Source of the DNA: Bisporella sp. PMI_857 | Lineage: Eukaryota > Ascomycota > Leotiomycetes > Helotiales > Helotiaceae | DNA length: 64,000 bases | NCBI GenBank assembly: GCA_021307315.1 | Contig: JAJSPD010000011.1 | Span: forward strand, 186,001 to 250,000 | Direction: 5' to 3' | Shown: positions 9,946 to 22,620 of the stretch, one piece after another | How the letters are laid out: every line of letters begins with the position of its first letter | Numbering within the stretch: the stretch's first letter is position 1 | Translations under genes and position numbers: made by a program | The notes under the pieces: model-generated | Seen by the model: only the letters and a program-made list of their open reading frames with translations | Told to the model about the DNA's origin: nothing | Database searches by the model: none

Positions 9946-11153
9946 ATCCCTAGAGTGCTCTCTACAAACTTGGATTAACTTGAAGCGAGTGACAAAAGAG
10001 CACAGATTTACCTAGATATTCCGATAAGTTCTCTCTGCATTTCCTGTTCCATTCGGAGCGATTTAAGCTTCTACGTCGTTGGGCCGTCGTCTCGTAATTC
10101 TTGAATAGTCCCTCTGTGGCGAGGCACGAGGAGACTTGGGATGTCTCTAAGCGAAGCCGAATGAGGCGAAAGGACGAGGAAAGACTAATAGCACAGCAGA
10201 AATCCGGAATTTACATTTTGGATGTGATTTATAAAGGTTGACATGCAAACACCCTGGCCAGAAATAAAAGTAATATCTCACGATCAAAAAAAAAAAAAAA
10301 AAAGATTTATTCTGATAGCTACTGCGGGAAACGAAATTCAGAAATAGAGAGGTCATCAACGGCAGGGGTGTGTAGAACTGATAGTCAAGAATGGGTTGTG
10401 GTAAGGGACTCGGCCAAAAATAACTTCTATCTGGTAGGCTTTCCTAAAATGACGGACGCCGTATCCGGATTTGCCACTCACACTGGTTCCTTAGTATAAG
10501 CCGTTTTTCGAACCTTAAAATGTTACCTGTGTTTGTTGTTTGATCTAGTCTGGGAGCAGGTTACGGCACCGTGGCTAATGAGCAGTGTTTTGCTTTGGAT
10601 TTGAAATTGGCTTTTGGCGTTTGCTCCACTTGTCGCCTAAGTTTCTCTTCTATGTTGTACATAATTTCTTTTTGCACAGGACCTATGCTTAAATTGTACA
10701 ATATCGTGTAAGGCAGTCCTGGCGAGCGGGAAGTGCAGGATCAAACTATTTTTTTTTTTTTTTGGTAGTGTCAGTCAGACAGGATCAGAATGGGTTATCA
10801 GTGCAGCTACCCGTGACGATATCACCCTCATTTTCCTTAAAGAGCTACATGTCAGACGCCGTTAAAGGTTCCGACTTGGCGACTTTTTTTCGTATGTACA
10901 AACACTTAACAACCACCTCGAAATACTGCCAACTTTTCAACATTGACTCGAAACTTCGACGACCTGAAAATAGACTAGATGAAGTATACGCGGTTCTCAT
11001 TAATTTGCAAGATAACTACGTTAACCCTAATTTTGCATAAAGACCTTTAAAGGAAAGATCATCGAGCAGCAGAAATTATAATTTGTGGTCTTAGGTTTAC
11101 TTCAGGTTATAGATAATCCATTTTTTATAAATACTATATGCCATATCACAAAT
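9946..11153. other. Gene-poor region with A- and T-tracts
   Basis: About 1.2 kb downstream of the ABC transporter gene. It holds an A-tract of about 19 bases near 10285-10303 and a T-tract of about 17 bases near 10746-10763. A frame at 10762-11040 has no recognisable domain and starts at a non-ATG codon. A retroposed fragment with a poly(A) tail is possible but not shown. Confidence 0.35.
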
Positions 11154-14100
11154 TCACCAAAAAATACTCCTTATATAAAACCATATCTGATTAAAACAGT
11201 CCTTCACCCTGTCGACCATCTCATTTAGCCTCAGTGCATTCCACTTTTTAACCCTGAAAATGAAATAAAGCGTTATTGCCATAAATAAGTTAAAAAATAT
11301 ATAAGCCCACACAATGCCAAAGTTTCGCCAGCGTGTGCTCCAGTAAATTTCAGAGAGGGAGAGGACTTCGTCAGAGTTTGATAAAGGACAGTACTGGCAC
11401 TGACTTGTCGCATCTGGATTGTAGAGTTGACCAGGTGCTTTAGAGAGATAAGGTTCAAAATATACACCACAAGTTAGGCCACTCGGAGGATTGAAAACGC
11501 TAATCTCGCTTGCAGAGCATTGGATTTGGCGACCGTGAAGACCAGTCGCAGCAACGCCACCAACAATGTAAGTCAGAGGACTAATACGATACATGAAGAC
11601 CCAGAATCCAGGAAGGGCTTGCGGGGGCTGGAAGACGCTTCGTTTATTAGCACTTTGCCGCTTCTCACTGATAGATATGCTCACCCATTAAATATCATGG
11701 TCATGGAGAACATGAGAGTTGCAACGGCCCCGGCAGTCTTAGAATCTGGCAGTGCGGCAATAATCATATGGGCGAATGTACTGGCGAAGGTAAAGATTTG
11801 AATACAGAAGAGCATGATGAGAGCCTGACGCTCTGAAGATTGGATACTGATATAAGTTAAGCGGATGAAGATAGGTTGGGGCGGAACATGCCGTACCCAA
11901 AAATTGTATAGGAGTAACAAACATAAACTAAAATTCCAAGCAAGATTTGGTAGGGGATTTCTACTAAGATATTGGCGAGGAGAAAGGCGACCCACGAGTA
12001 CACCTTGGAAGGGCGCTCTCGGACCTACTCAGTCTAATCAGTGTTATCAGCCATTTAGAAGTGACATCTATCACCCACCTCATAAAGCTGCCGTTGTAGC
12101 ACAAAGCGTGGCATAATCTGGAAATAAATCAGAAATGCATAATTTCTCTACTTGGTAACTGACTTGTTGGACGAGCGAGCTGAGAATTGAGATGAGCATG
12201 AATATGCTGAATAAGACATTCTGCATGCCTTGTAGGGAGTTGTCCGCTTCAAAAAAGGAGAAGCCAATGAAACTGTACCGCATAAGCCTTATATTGCACA
12301 AGGGGATTATGGAAATGCCTACAGAGCTGATACCCCACCGAGCAGAAACTTCCCCCAGATGTAGGAGGGCGTGCGCCAGTATTGTTGGAAAACTCGAATA
12401 GTGGTATGGATAATCTGGGTATACAAGGGCATAGCGAATTCGTTATGATCGCTATCATTCAAGTATCCCATGGTTGTGTTGCCCAGTTTGTGGTGAATGC
12501 GCTCTTGCTCCGCCTTGACGCCTTGATATTCATCGCTCGACTTCCATATCGCGGGCCAATCGTGTCCGGGTTCACCACTTGCTCTGGCAGTCACAATTTC
12601 TAAAATATACTCGGCGGGGTTATCAGACTCGCCGCAGGGTCTAGCACCATGTGTTACAAAGTAGCCAAGAAGTGTTTTCGCATTGGGACCTATGTCGCCG
12701 AAGTATACCGTTTTGCCGCCCTTATCAAGAAAAAGGAGTCGGTCAAATTCCAAGAACAAAATGGAGCTAGGTTGGTGAATGGTGGCTAGCACAGCTTGCC
12801 CGCTGTCAGCAAGTTTTCGAAGAAAGCCAACAATGGCACACGAGCTCTGCGAGTCCAGTCCGCTTGTAGGTTCGTCAAGGAAAATCAAAAGATCAGGCTT
12901 GGCTGCTAGCTCCACTCCAATTGTAAGGAGTTTTCGTTGCTCTATGTTAAGGCCTTCACCTGGCACGCCAACAACCGCTTCGGAGAATTCGACCATGTCG
13001 AGCATCTCAACGTAGTCAGCAAAATACACAACTGAGAAACGGTCAGACACAGACCTTAATTACCTCTTCCACATGATCAAGCTTCTCCTTTGCCGATACC
13101 GATTTAGGCTGCCGCAACATTGCGCTAAAACATAATGCCTCACGAACTGTTGATGTCTCAAGATGCAGATCTTGTTGTTGTACATAACCTGTCGCATAAT
13201 CAGCACCCCTGGTCGCTGACATTCGTTCTTTTCTCAGGACTCACCAGTTCTGCGCTGGAAGCTCGAACCTAAAGGTTTTCCATTGACCAACATGTCTCCA
13301 GTGACGACCCCAACAGAAGTACGCTGGGCAAGCACGTCAAGAAGAGTTGTCTTGCCCGCCCCCGAAACCCCCATTAGTGCGGTTAGCGTACCGGGCATCA
13401 CCCACCCGGAAACATGATCTAGTAATCTATGGGGTTCGTCCTTAATATGGATGTCGTATACAACATCATGCCACGTGAAAATGCTTTTCTGGGGCTGAAC
13501 ATATTCAACCTCCTGCAGCCGGTGGTTGTCCCTGACGCCACCCGCACGTTGGCTGTCGTTATTGCGGATGTGCTGCGTCGTTCTCTGGATATTTTGTGAG
13601 CCATGTCCTCTTTGGAAAAGCAAAACTCCTGCCGTGCTTGACGAAGAGGAGTTCAGCTCGGTTGCAATTAGATAGGCTATGAGGAAGAATATCCAGAAAG
13701 CCATGGCAATTCCAAGGTCCCGCCAAATGTGGGAATAGCTATAGTGGAAACTAGCTTGGACATACGCATCACCAGAAACATGCAATTCCCCAGCTACGGC
13801 ACCTGTAACCGGGCAGACAAAGGCTTGTCCTGATAGGTTTGGATATTCCGGAACGAAACTACTCGAGCAGTCAGCGTCACAGGTGAGCATGAGCTAGATG
13901 AAGTAAAATTACCTCGCGCAGGGAAACTCCCTCGCGTGAAATTCATTCACCATTAGAGCCTCGAACACGTATGCCAGAGGGTTGATATAAGTGATCCATT
14001 TAAACCACGGTCGCATATATGGTCTGGGAATTATATAGCCAGTGTAAATCACAATGGCCAACACCAAGACGGCTGCTATAGCTAGAGCTTGAGAGATGGT

Positions 14101-16201
14101 ATTTGTAGATGCAGCAACCGTCCGGAACATGGCAGACATTATAAACCTGACCAACACGGTAAAGAGGAAGAAAATGAAGAACTGTGCTGGCTCTGGGACA
14201 AGCCCTGCGAGAAAGTATAGGACTAGATTGAAGCAGATACCAATGATAAGCTTAATGGGTGCATCCGAAATCACACCTGCGAAAGCTTCGGCAAACGGGT
14301 AGTAAAAACTAACGTGAAGATTAGAACTTAATAACGATGAGAAGCAGGTACAGTTCAGAGGGGGTCTGCCAGCGGGGCCCTTACGCATAAGAGGCGTGTT
14401 TCTCAACGATTGGCCGCTGTTGATACAAGTCGTTGATTTCAGTGACAGCGATAAGAGCGCTGAGTAGAGTTGCAAAGAACAAGACCGATCCTTTTGCGAA
14501 GAAGCTGTTCGTATTATTTGGTGTTCCGTAAAAGATTGAGCCCACGACAAGAGCAATAATGATTTGACCGAGAACTACTGTAAGTGTTGATGCTTTATCA
14601 TTCAATAGCCTCTGATAAGCGCGTTTCGTGCAATACTTGATTTGGGTTGGAATGCTAGCAGTGTATGGTGATCCAGCTCGTACGTAGCGCGATTGGACAG
14701 CCTGGCGTGCTTCTATAAAATTATCAGCAGCAACATGGCTTGACATTTCGCTCTCATGCTTCCGAATCTCCTCTTGGAGCGTTTTGTAATCTTGCGATGC
14801 ACGCCAATGCCTCTCAAAGTCTTCTGGCGTTCGAGGCACTCGCGTTTCATAGCCAGCCCGCGGGTTTCTCCCTTTGGGATTCGTGACAGAGGTCAAGAAG
14901 TCGCTGGTTACCTGACGTGAAGGGCAATACCAACCCATCTCCTCGAAATATGCTTTTGCAGAGCCTGTAGGGCCAAAATAGATCTCCCGACCTTCGTAGA
15001 TAACTATGACCTTATCGAAAATGTCATAAATTGCTTGAGAGGCTTGGTAGATAGAGACAGCGTGAGTGTTTCCAATGATATCAGCAGTAGTTCTCAAAGC
15101 CTGAACAAACTCGAGAGCCGTTGATGAATCAAGTCCCCGGGTACTATTGTCCCAACAACCTATCGAAGCTGACGCCAATATGGCCTCTGCAATACTGACA
15201 CGCTTGGAGCATGTTAGAATATCTTTGAATTAGCGGCTTTGGGGTTATCACCTTTCTTTCGCCTCCGGAGACTCCCCGAACAAAGTCATTGCCAACTTTT
15301 GTGTCCTGGCATTGAGTCAATCGACAAACAGCCATTGCGACGGCTACCACTTTCTTAACATGTTCTTTTGAAGACAGAGCCACGGCACTATTTCGAGGAG
15401 TGCGCATAGCAGCTGCAAATTCTAGAGTTTGCCTGACAGTAAGATGCGGAAAGTGTTTGTCAACCTCCGAGTTGTAGACTATTTCGCCTTTGTACTTTTG
15501 AATCATCTCTGCTTGAGGGATGCCTGGTTACCTGTTAGTACTAAATCTCCGTAAATACTCTGTTGGGGAACGATACCATTGTAGTGGATCACAGAATTCT
15601 CGTCTAGCACCAACCCATGAAGCTCTCCGGCAATAGTTTTCAGAAAGGTGGAACAACCACTCCCAGGGCGCCCTAGCACCAACAGCAGTTCGCCAGATTT
15701 CGTGATGCCGTCGAGAGGCTTCAATATAGTTGTCTTCGGCTTTTTTCCGAAGCTGAAATACTTGCGCAGCGGGAAGGGGGCCAGGAAGACCGACCCCACG
15801 TTGGCCTGGAACTGGGTAGTGGATCTAGTGCCCGAAACAATAAGATTTTTGAAGGTGAATGAAGCTCGCCGGAACTTGATACCTGCTTTGTCTGCAGCGC
15901 ATAGGACCATTTTCGCCCATTTATACACGTCGAATTCTGGGCTAGTAGGATCTAGCACAGGGTCTACAACTTCGACGCTGTAAAGCCCAGTCGCGACGCG
16001 AGTGAGCTCCATCCGCTTATCCCTGTTTACTTGCCCATTCCGGGCCAGAGTTTGAGACGGCAAAGCATCTCTCTGCGTCATCTCTGATTGGGGGCCAGCA
16101 GCTGTAATCTCGAGTGAGTCTCTCGAACTAGAGCCGGAATGTGTCTGCTTGATCTCGTCAGTCTCCTTCCCCCGTTTGGAGGAAATCTTCGAAGACCCCA
16201 T
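11154..16201 (-). CDS. PDR-type (ABCG) full-size multidrug ABC transporter
   Basis: Twelve exons are inferred: 16201..15559, 15508..15252, 15202..14385, 14308..13913, 13858..13245, 13188..13055, 13005..12323, 12272..12164, 12117..12079, 12024..11897, 11846..11685 and 11637..11154. They sum to 4467 nt, an intact frame of 1488 aa, usual for fungal PDR proteins. The layout is (NBD-TMD)2. NBD1 has the Cys-type Walker [13 protein letters not shown] (about residue 177), signature [14 protein letters not shown] and degenerate Walker [17 protein letters not shown]2 has canonical [12 protein letters not shown] (about 867), degenerate signature [14 protein letters not shown] and Walker [14 protein letters not shown]. 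This asymmetry is normal for the family. Family role: ATP-driven efflux of drugs, fungicides or lipids at the plasma membrane. Introns are 46-76 nt, several with CTAAC branch sites. An upstream non-ATG start at 16366 is less likely. Substrate unknown. Confidence 0.93.
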
Positions 16202-17309
16202 AGCGGATCCAATGTCAGGGATCACCAGGCGTGAATGCTTCTTAGATGGGCTGAATCTTATATTGAGAAGGCACGGCGAGAGATGTCGTGAGCTTAAGTT
16301 CCGGGAGCACGCTGTTGCTAGCCGTATTGCTAGATTACCGGATTCAAGTATAGATGACAAGCTCAAGGCTCACCATTAATCTCCATTACCATCAATTACG
16401 GGCTAATGTACAGTACTTCATGGTCCCCGTCAACGCTACCAGGGGTCACCAGAATGATCCGAGTCCGACTCCAAGCTCAAGCTATCCTTGGTAGTATCCG
16501 GCATGCATGTTGATAACATTAGGGAAATTGTTGCAGCAACCAGCTTGCGATGATGGGGAGAGGGGAGAGGGGGGAGGGGGGAGGGGTGAGCAGATGCGAG
16601 ACGGGGAGAATGCAGAAGACTGCTTATCCAATAACATTATTTAGTTAGCGTCTAGCCCACCCCCCTCCCCTTCCTTCTCGCAGCTGCAGCATGGGGTTTT
16701 CGATCTCTCGATCGCCCTTTCCAAAAGTGTTACGCTTGGGTTTTTGTTGAGGCAGCGACGAATACCGACCGGCCAAAACCGCCAAGCCCATTCCGGCTAG
16801 CGGCACAAGGGATACTTTGTCTTGTTCCTTCTATCTCAAACAACACCGATATACTCTGTTGTAAAATGATGTTTCGATATGCAATCTAATTCCTCGCCGT
16901 TCTGGCAGCAGTAGTGACTCAAGTGCCTCGTATGGCGCCTAAACTCTCCTAGCTCTTCAACCAACGTTTGTAAGTGTTGGTAGTATGGGTTTACGGACCA
17001 GCGTATGACTCATCAGGTCACGTGGCCCGCACAACCCCCATATTGTAGAATCTAGAGTAGAACCTAATACAACAACAATTACCATATCCATCAAGAGCAA
17101 GAGCGTGGCCTACAAAGTAGAGCTACGTCCGTTGCCCCGTGGAAGGTAAGGGAGTGGCATACCAACAATAAGCCTTTCTCCAAGTGGTGCCCGCCCCCCC
17201 TTGCGGTTAACTCATCACCAAAAAGGATATAAGAGTGACAAACATTCCTCTGCGGCTTTTGGTAAACCCGAGCGAGAGCCAAGCCTTTATCAGCCAAATC
17301 AACCATAAA
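16202..17309. promoter_or_regulatory. Shared upstream region of divergent transporter and NmrA-like genes
   Basis: About 1.1 kb between two divergent starts. It contains the G-rich tract listed separately and a C-rich CCCACCCCCCTCCCC stretch near 16660. No coding frame with support was found; the small minus-strand frame at 17091-17306 has no recognisable domain. Confidence 0.4.
16555..16588 (+). other. G-run tract with quadruplex potential
   Basis: Five runs of four to six Gs are separated by one to three bases (GGGGAGAGGGG pattern). This satisfies the simple four-run, short-loop rule for a G-quadruplex. It lies about 350 bases upstream of the transporter ATG. A regulatory role is inference from position. 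Confidence 0.6.
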
Positions 17310-18277
17310 ATGAGTAAGGTCGTGAATGTTGCCATGCCTGGTGTAAGCTAGTTCGATTAAACCATTTGATTGACTACAGAATTCACAACCATGAATAGGC
17401 TACTGGGAATCTCGGCACCAAAATTCTGGATGAGCTGCTCAAGGCAGGGAACTTCAATGTCACCGCCTTGAAGCGCATTGGGTCCAAAACCACGGTTTCC
17501 GCGCCTGTAAAAGTGGTGGAGGTTGACTACGAGTCAGCAGAGGGGCTGACTGCCGCTCTAGAAGGACAAGATGTCGTCATCTGTGCCCTCGGTATGGGGA
17601 CAGATGCCTCAGTTCATAATCGGCTTATCGATGCTGCAGTTTCCGCAAAAGTAAAGCGCTTTATCCCCGGCGAATTTGGCTTGGACTCCTTAAACCACCT
17701 TACCCGACAACTTCCTGTCTACGAAAATAAGCTCAAAGTTTTGAACTATCTGGAAGAGAGAACGCTGAGGTCGGGGATGACATATACGTATGTGATAAAT
17801 TCTGTGTTTCTCGATTGGGGTCTTCAAAACAACTTTATCCTCGATTTGTCGCAACACAACCCTACAATCTTTGGAAGTGGCGACGAGGCCTTCAGTACCA
17901 CCACCATGGCCACAGCTGCCAAAGCCGTAGTTGGGGTCCTGGAACAACACTACGACAAGACGAAAAACCGAGCTATTTACATCCAGGACGCTGTGGTCAC
18001 TCAAAACAAACTCTTGGCCATCGCGAGAAAGTACTCACCTGAGACAGTATGGGAGCCCGTGTATGTCGACCTTGCGGAAATGAAAGCGGAGTCGTATGCA
18101 AAGTTTGAACGGGGAACTTATGACATGTCTACTTTATATTCCTTTCTTTTTGTAGCGATTTTTCAGGAGGGTTACGGTGGCCGACTGGAACGGACCGACA
18201 ACGATCTTTTGGGCATCAACGAAATGACTGAAAAGGATATTGAGGAAGTAGTGAAAGCGTACTTGCCTAAGAATTAA
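17310..18277 (+). CDS. NmrA-like / isoflavone-reductase-like NAD(P)-binding protein
   Basis: Two exons, 17310..17342 and 17399..18277, joined by a 56-nt intron (GTAAGC donor, AATAG acceptor) give 303 aa. Splicing places MSKVVNVAMPG next to ATGNLGTKILDELL, forming the GxxGxxG dinucleotide-binding loop of the atypical SDR/NmrA family at residues 11-17. Further landmarks are the beta-strand end DVVICALG, the segment VKRFIPGEFGLD typical of fungal isoflavone-reductase-like proteins, and the later TTTMATAAKAVVGVLE region. Members are NADPH-dependent reductases or redox-sensing regulators with cytosolic location; the substrate cannot be read from sequence. Divergent to the PDR transporter, so co-expression is possible but unproven. 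Length is normal for the family. Confidence 0.88.
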
Positions 18278-18685
18278 ATAGCCTACCGTGATTACCTTCG
18301 CGTACCATATTAAAGCAATATGTTGGACTCGAGATATATTGACCGCCGTCTGACTTTACCCCATTTCTTAAATAATATCGGTTACATATATACTACAGTT
18401 GCAGATATCTCTGAAAATTTAAATTAATAACTTATATTTATATCTTCATTGCGCAAATTAAGGTCACCATACTGGCACATAACATAGGATCGGATGACCA
18501 GATTATTTAGCACAAGCACAAGCAATTTAAAGTTTCAGAGGTATATGATAGTCTTTCACGGGCACTAGGCGTAGTTATGTGAGTACAGCTCTGCAGACAC
18601 CTGCTTAGAACAGTCTTGCAAACTAGAAATAGAATTAAGGTATTTCTAACGAAGAGAATACCTTTTGACTACACTATCCCTTAAA

Positions 18686-20678
18686 TCAGATACTAACCGA
18701 TTCCGCCAATAGTGCTGATCCTGGTCCTCTTCCTGAAAGCAATGCATCCTTTTCTACTACTACTACCTTAACAGCCATTCCCCACCCATCCTCCCCTCCC
18801 CTCCAATTCTTTTTCTTCCCCACTTTTTCTATTACTCCTACGCCATCTTCCAAAGTCTCCTTCAACTTCAGCGGATCGTTTGTTACCCTTTCGATAAAAA
18901 TTTTCAACTTTAGGCCCTCTTCTGTTCCTTCCTTCCCTAAATCTGCGGCCCACGAGGCCGAAAGTCTCATTCGAGGCTTATCCTGGTTGATGAATCCTGC
19001 CGGGTATACCGAACTTACCAAGAATCCAATCTTTCCGAGGTATCGTGTCCACCACAATTCCTCCGTAGTTAGCAGCTGGCCAAGATTGAGCTTGAAATCG
19101 ACCTCTCGTGGAGGTAGCACCCCCTGATATCTTTCTTCGAGCATGAGTGCGAGAAGGGCACGGTCAGAATGAGATACGCCGTGAGAGGTTGATAACAGAC
19201 CTGTGCTAGTGCTGTAGAGAGCTGCTGTTGAAGCCGTTTCTTTGGACATCACTGAATGTACATAGAGCACGTTAGCAAAGGCCCGGATCACATGGGAACC
19301 TATTGATTCTGGAAACATTTTGGCGCCTGTAGCTGAGGGTTCAGGAATTGCACATAGCAGGAGGTCGCTAATAGCTGCTGCTGAAAGCCGCGAGTATAGA
19401 GCGGTCGCGACCTCAAGTGGATTCTGCAGGCGTATTTTCGGCGGAAGCTCCTGAAACAAAACACCCTCGCGAACTCCGCCTTGGCAAAAATGTGCTTCTT
19501 TGATGCCATGGGGCAATGCTCTAGCAAGGACATTGACTAGGAACGCGACGGCAGGAACTTGCGCGCGGCGACGATCCGACACTCGGAAGATTCGGTGTGC
19601 AGTCCGTGCAACCTCTTTTAAGGCTTCCGTGTTTTCGAAATGCGCCTTCTGTGCTGAGAAGCCGTTGATAAGTGAAATTGGATAGTGACGACCATGCACT
19701 TGGCTTTGATACAGGAGTAAATAACCCCAACCGCGAAAACCGCCCCCGGAAAGATAGAGCTGGAAGCCCCCGTCCCTTTTGGCTTTTTCCTCGAGGTCTT
19801 TAGGGATCTCAAGCTTCTTATACGCATCCAAGAAGTTGGTCCTCATCTCCTCACGGAATTTGTCCTTTGCCTTTTCAACTTCATCCTTAGTCTTTCCTGC
19901 CGATATTTCTTTCAATCTTCTTGTCAGCGCCGCTGCTCCATATGGAAAGCTAAAGGCTCCTTTCGGACTAGTCTGAACCTCCCCCCTGTATACAATCATC
20001 CACGAAATCTGTGTGCTCCCACCCCCAAGGTCCATGACTAGACCGTGCATGTTTGAGAAACTGCTGGCGATCCCTAAAGCCCCAACTCTGCCCTCATCTT
20101 CCTTCGGCAGCATTTCTACAGCTAGGCCGGTAGCTTCCTTGATCTCTTTGCAGAACTCGGCAGAGTTGATAGCTGTTCGTGTGGCTTCGGTAGCAATAAT
20201 ACGGATGTTATTTCCAGGGACCCCAAGATCTTTGCAAATGATCTGGAAGCGTAGAAGGCCAGCGATGACAGTCTCAATTACAGAAGGAGGAATGGGGATT
20301 CGAGCACCGGTTTTAGAATCGAATTGTGCGTCGAAGAGGGATATATCGAGACGATGAACATGGATGGTAGGAAGAATGCGCGAGGTAGGAGGAGAGAGGT
20401 CGGACACCGAGAAACGAATACCATTGCTAACGGCGAGCGAGCGGTAGTTAGCTATGCATTTAAGTGACTCGAGAAGGATACTCTCCACAAGTGAATGAAT
20501 AAAAGTAATGTTGAGTTCAGGCAATTTAAGAAAAATATAGACAAGCGAGAGATTTGTACCTCCCCATATCAACCACCGCCCGAAGATACGACTTCTGGTC
20601 GTTTATCATGCTTTCATTTTCCAAAGCCAGAGAGCTCCATTGGGAGTACTTCTGGGGAATTTCTGAACCACCTCCCAT
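18686..20678 (-). CDS. RTG2-like Ppx/GppA phosphatase family protein
   Basis: Exon 1 is 20678..20560 and exon 2 is 20426..18686, separated by a 133-nt intron (long for this window); total 1860 nt, 619 aa. Splicing rebuilds RAVVDMG-SNGIRFSVSDLSPPTSRILPT, the first phosphate-binding loop of the actin/ASKHA-like Ppx/GppA fold, near residues 35-60. The second loop GLVMDLGGGSTQISW and the following LSGGGFRGWGYLL segment are intact. Family members include exopolyphosphatase/pppGpp phosphatases, and in yeast the retrograde-signalling regulator Rtg2. The C-terminal 300 residues contain the HD-like helical extension seen in fungal members. A frame starting inside the intron (20572) lacks the first loop and is rejected. 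A role in mitochondrial retrograde or polyphosphate signalling is inferred from homology only. Confidence 0.87.
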
Positions 20679-21556
20679 AGCGAGCAGTGAAGAAGATTCA
20701 AATATTTGCTATATGGCAGCAAGATTGCTTCCGGAGTTATCGAGTATGCCTCTTTGACCTAATTGATAAAATTTGAGTGTTAACAACAAAGACAATACAC
20801 ATGAAATTTACAGATGAGGTTGACGAAAAACAAGATGTGACCCTGCCAGTGGCAAATGCAGAATGGCAGCTGTGGGGCCAAAAACCTTTTTACCCCAAGT
20901 CACAAACAAACTCAGGTGCTGCTTTCGGCGATGCTCAAAATGTGCTACTGACGTAGTTCACAAGCGAATCGTCATATTTTTCTTGGCATTGTATAAAAAT
21001 GTAAATAAAATAACAAAATAAAAAATAAATAAGATTTTAATATAATGATTTTTAGGAATAATATTGTTGCTTAAGTAGGTTTATATTACGTAATTTATAG
21101 GGAGAAGATAATATAAACGAAATGACAACGCAATAAAAAGTGACGGCTCGCTTGTGATATACGTTAATGCATAAAACGAAAGTTAATTGCATCGACGGGC
21201 AGGATATACCCCTGCACGCCACACAAGCCACACAAGCCACACAAACCACCTGGAATACATGAGATCCATGAAGAGGGGAATAGACATCACATTTGGGAAG
21301 AAGAGGGTGTTGCGATGTGGGGAGTACAGGGTTTTGAACCCCAAAGTGATTATGTGATTCATACCATTCCGCCACCATCAATACTATCTCCAAGTATTTA
21401 CCCAAGCCCTTTCTATCCAGGCCAGAATCAAACGCCAGGCCTAGACTTTCTCCTGATCCTCCTAGAAAACATATGATTACAATTGTGGCTTACTGTGTCG
21501 CTTCTTCTGTATTGCCAATCGGAACAGAGCCTATTATTGCCAAGAGAGAGCCTCGG
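20679..21556. other. Intergenic with short tandem and tRNA-like sequence
   Basis: Contains a short tandem of CCACACAAG units near 21214-21245 and a tRNA-like segment near 21305-21375 (listed separately). The rest is AT-rich with no supported gene. Confidence 0.4.
21305..21375 (-). repeat. tRNA-derived-looking segment (A- and B-box-like)
   Basis: On the minus strand a TGGCGGAATGGTATG stretch resembles a pol III A box, and GGGGTTCAAAACCC about 30 bases later resembles a T arm/B box. The acceptor stem pairs only partly and the anticodon arm is irregular, so this is more likely a tRNA relic or SINE head than a working tRNA. Confidence 0.3.
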
Positions 21557-21955
21557 TTATGGGCTTTTGATTTTCATTCCAGCAGTCAATCGCCAGATCC
21601 AGACTTTCAGATTAATAAAGTATATCTGCACCCCGCTTTCTCGCCCAAGTGCACCATGCAGTTTCCAGCTTAATAAAACGTGATAAGTCTGCAGTATCTT
21701 AAGATACCGGATGCTTTCGCACGATGAAACTTGGTTTATATTGACTCGGTATATAGTAAACGCCTCAAACTTTTTATGCAACTCTCGCATCATCCCCGAA
21801 TATGGAAAGCTCGCCAGAGCAGCGCCAAAGGCAACCCCTCTCGCTGGGGTTGATGGTGAAGCTTGCTTGCTTCCGAAGTGATCCATTAGCGTATCAGCGA
21901 AACGATCGTAATGGGAATCCTCCACAAGAATCTGGATGTTGATCGTGGTCGCCAT
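21557..21955 (-). CDS. Hypothetical small protein (doubtful)
   Basis: Frame of 132 aa from the ATG at 21955 (MATTINIQILVEDSHYDRFA). The first 75 residues have ordinary fungal codon composition and an alternating hydrophobic pattern (INIQILVEDSHYDRFADTL). The C-terminal half is Ile/Leu/Tyr-rich and looks like translated AT-rich spacer, so the true gene, if any, may splice or stop earlier. I do not recognise a family. No neighbour suggests an operon-like link. It may be a relic. Confidence 0.25.
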   Translation of the reverse strand: MATTINIQILVEDSHYDRFADTLMDHFGSKQASPSTPARGVAFGAALASFPYSGMMRELHKKFEAFTIYRVNINQVSSCESIRYLKILQTYHVLLSWKLHGALGRESGVQIYFINLKVWIWRLTAGMKIKSP

Positions 21956-22620
21956 TGTGAGCTCAGCATCGTGAGCCACAATTCTTGTTGACCAGTGGGA
22001 AACTTTACGGCCATTGCGCGCTCGCTCTCTCCACCCTCAGGCTAGAAACCCTGGAAGAGGGGTTAAGTTTTCTCGTAGGTCAAGTGACTGGTCGAGGCCG
22101 CTAGGTGATGTAGGGGATATCGAATATGGCAGTTATTTTGGATATTTTTGCTACAGCGTGGTTTTCCCTCCGAATCGCAGTTATTAACTATTTTAATTGC
22201 AATATAACTCATTTTAATATTAACTGTTTGCTGTCGGTTCGCCGAACCAGTTGTAAAACTGGATTTGGGTTGGGAGGGGGGTTTGGTTGTTTCTATTAGT
22301 CTAAGGTTCTCTATGTGAAATGAGCTCTTAAATACAGCATCGCTCACGTGCTGTGCCACGCGCCCAAGCCTGAATAATAGCCATGCCTTTATATTCACCT
22401 TAGTACCAACATTGCTCTATTATTGTTTCTACCGTTGGCAATTGCTCGTCGTCACCTGTCTTCGATTAAAAGATTACGAATGAGTGTTGCAGGGCATGCA
22501 CGTAATTATTTCAACGCCATAATTGCTGTTCTATTGTAATTACTACCAAGTAACTAGCGGAAATTAAAAAGTAATTAGGAAATTTCAATGCTTTTGCTTT
22601 TAAGGCAGCTGGGAAAAGAA

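Noticed and set aside
10762..11040. 92-residue frame after a T-tract
   Set aside because: Starts at a non-ATG codon, no recognisable domain, AT-rich codon use.
20427..20572. Alternative start of the RTG2-like protein inside the first intron
   Set aside because: It would lose the DMGSNGIRF phosphate-binding loop and begins at a weak codon; the spliced model restores the motif.
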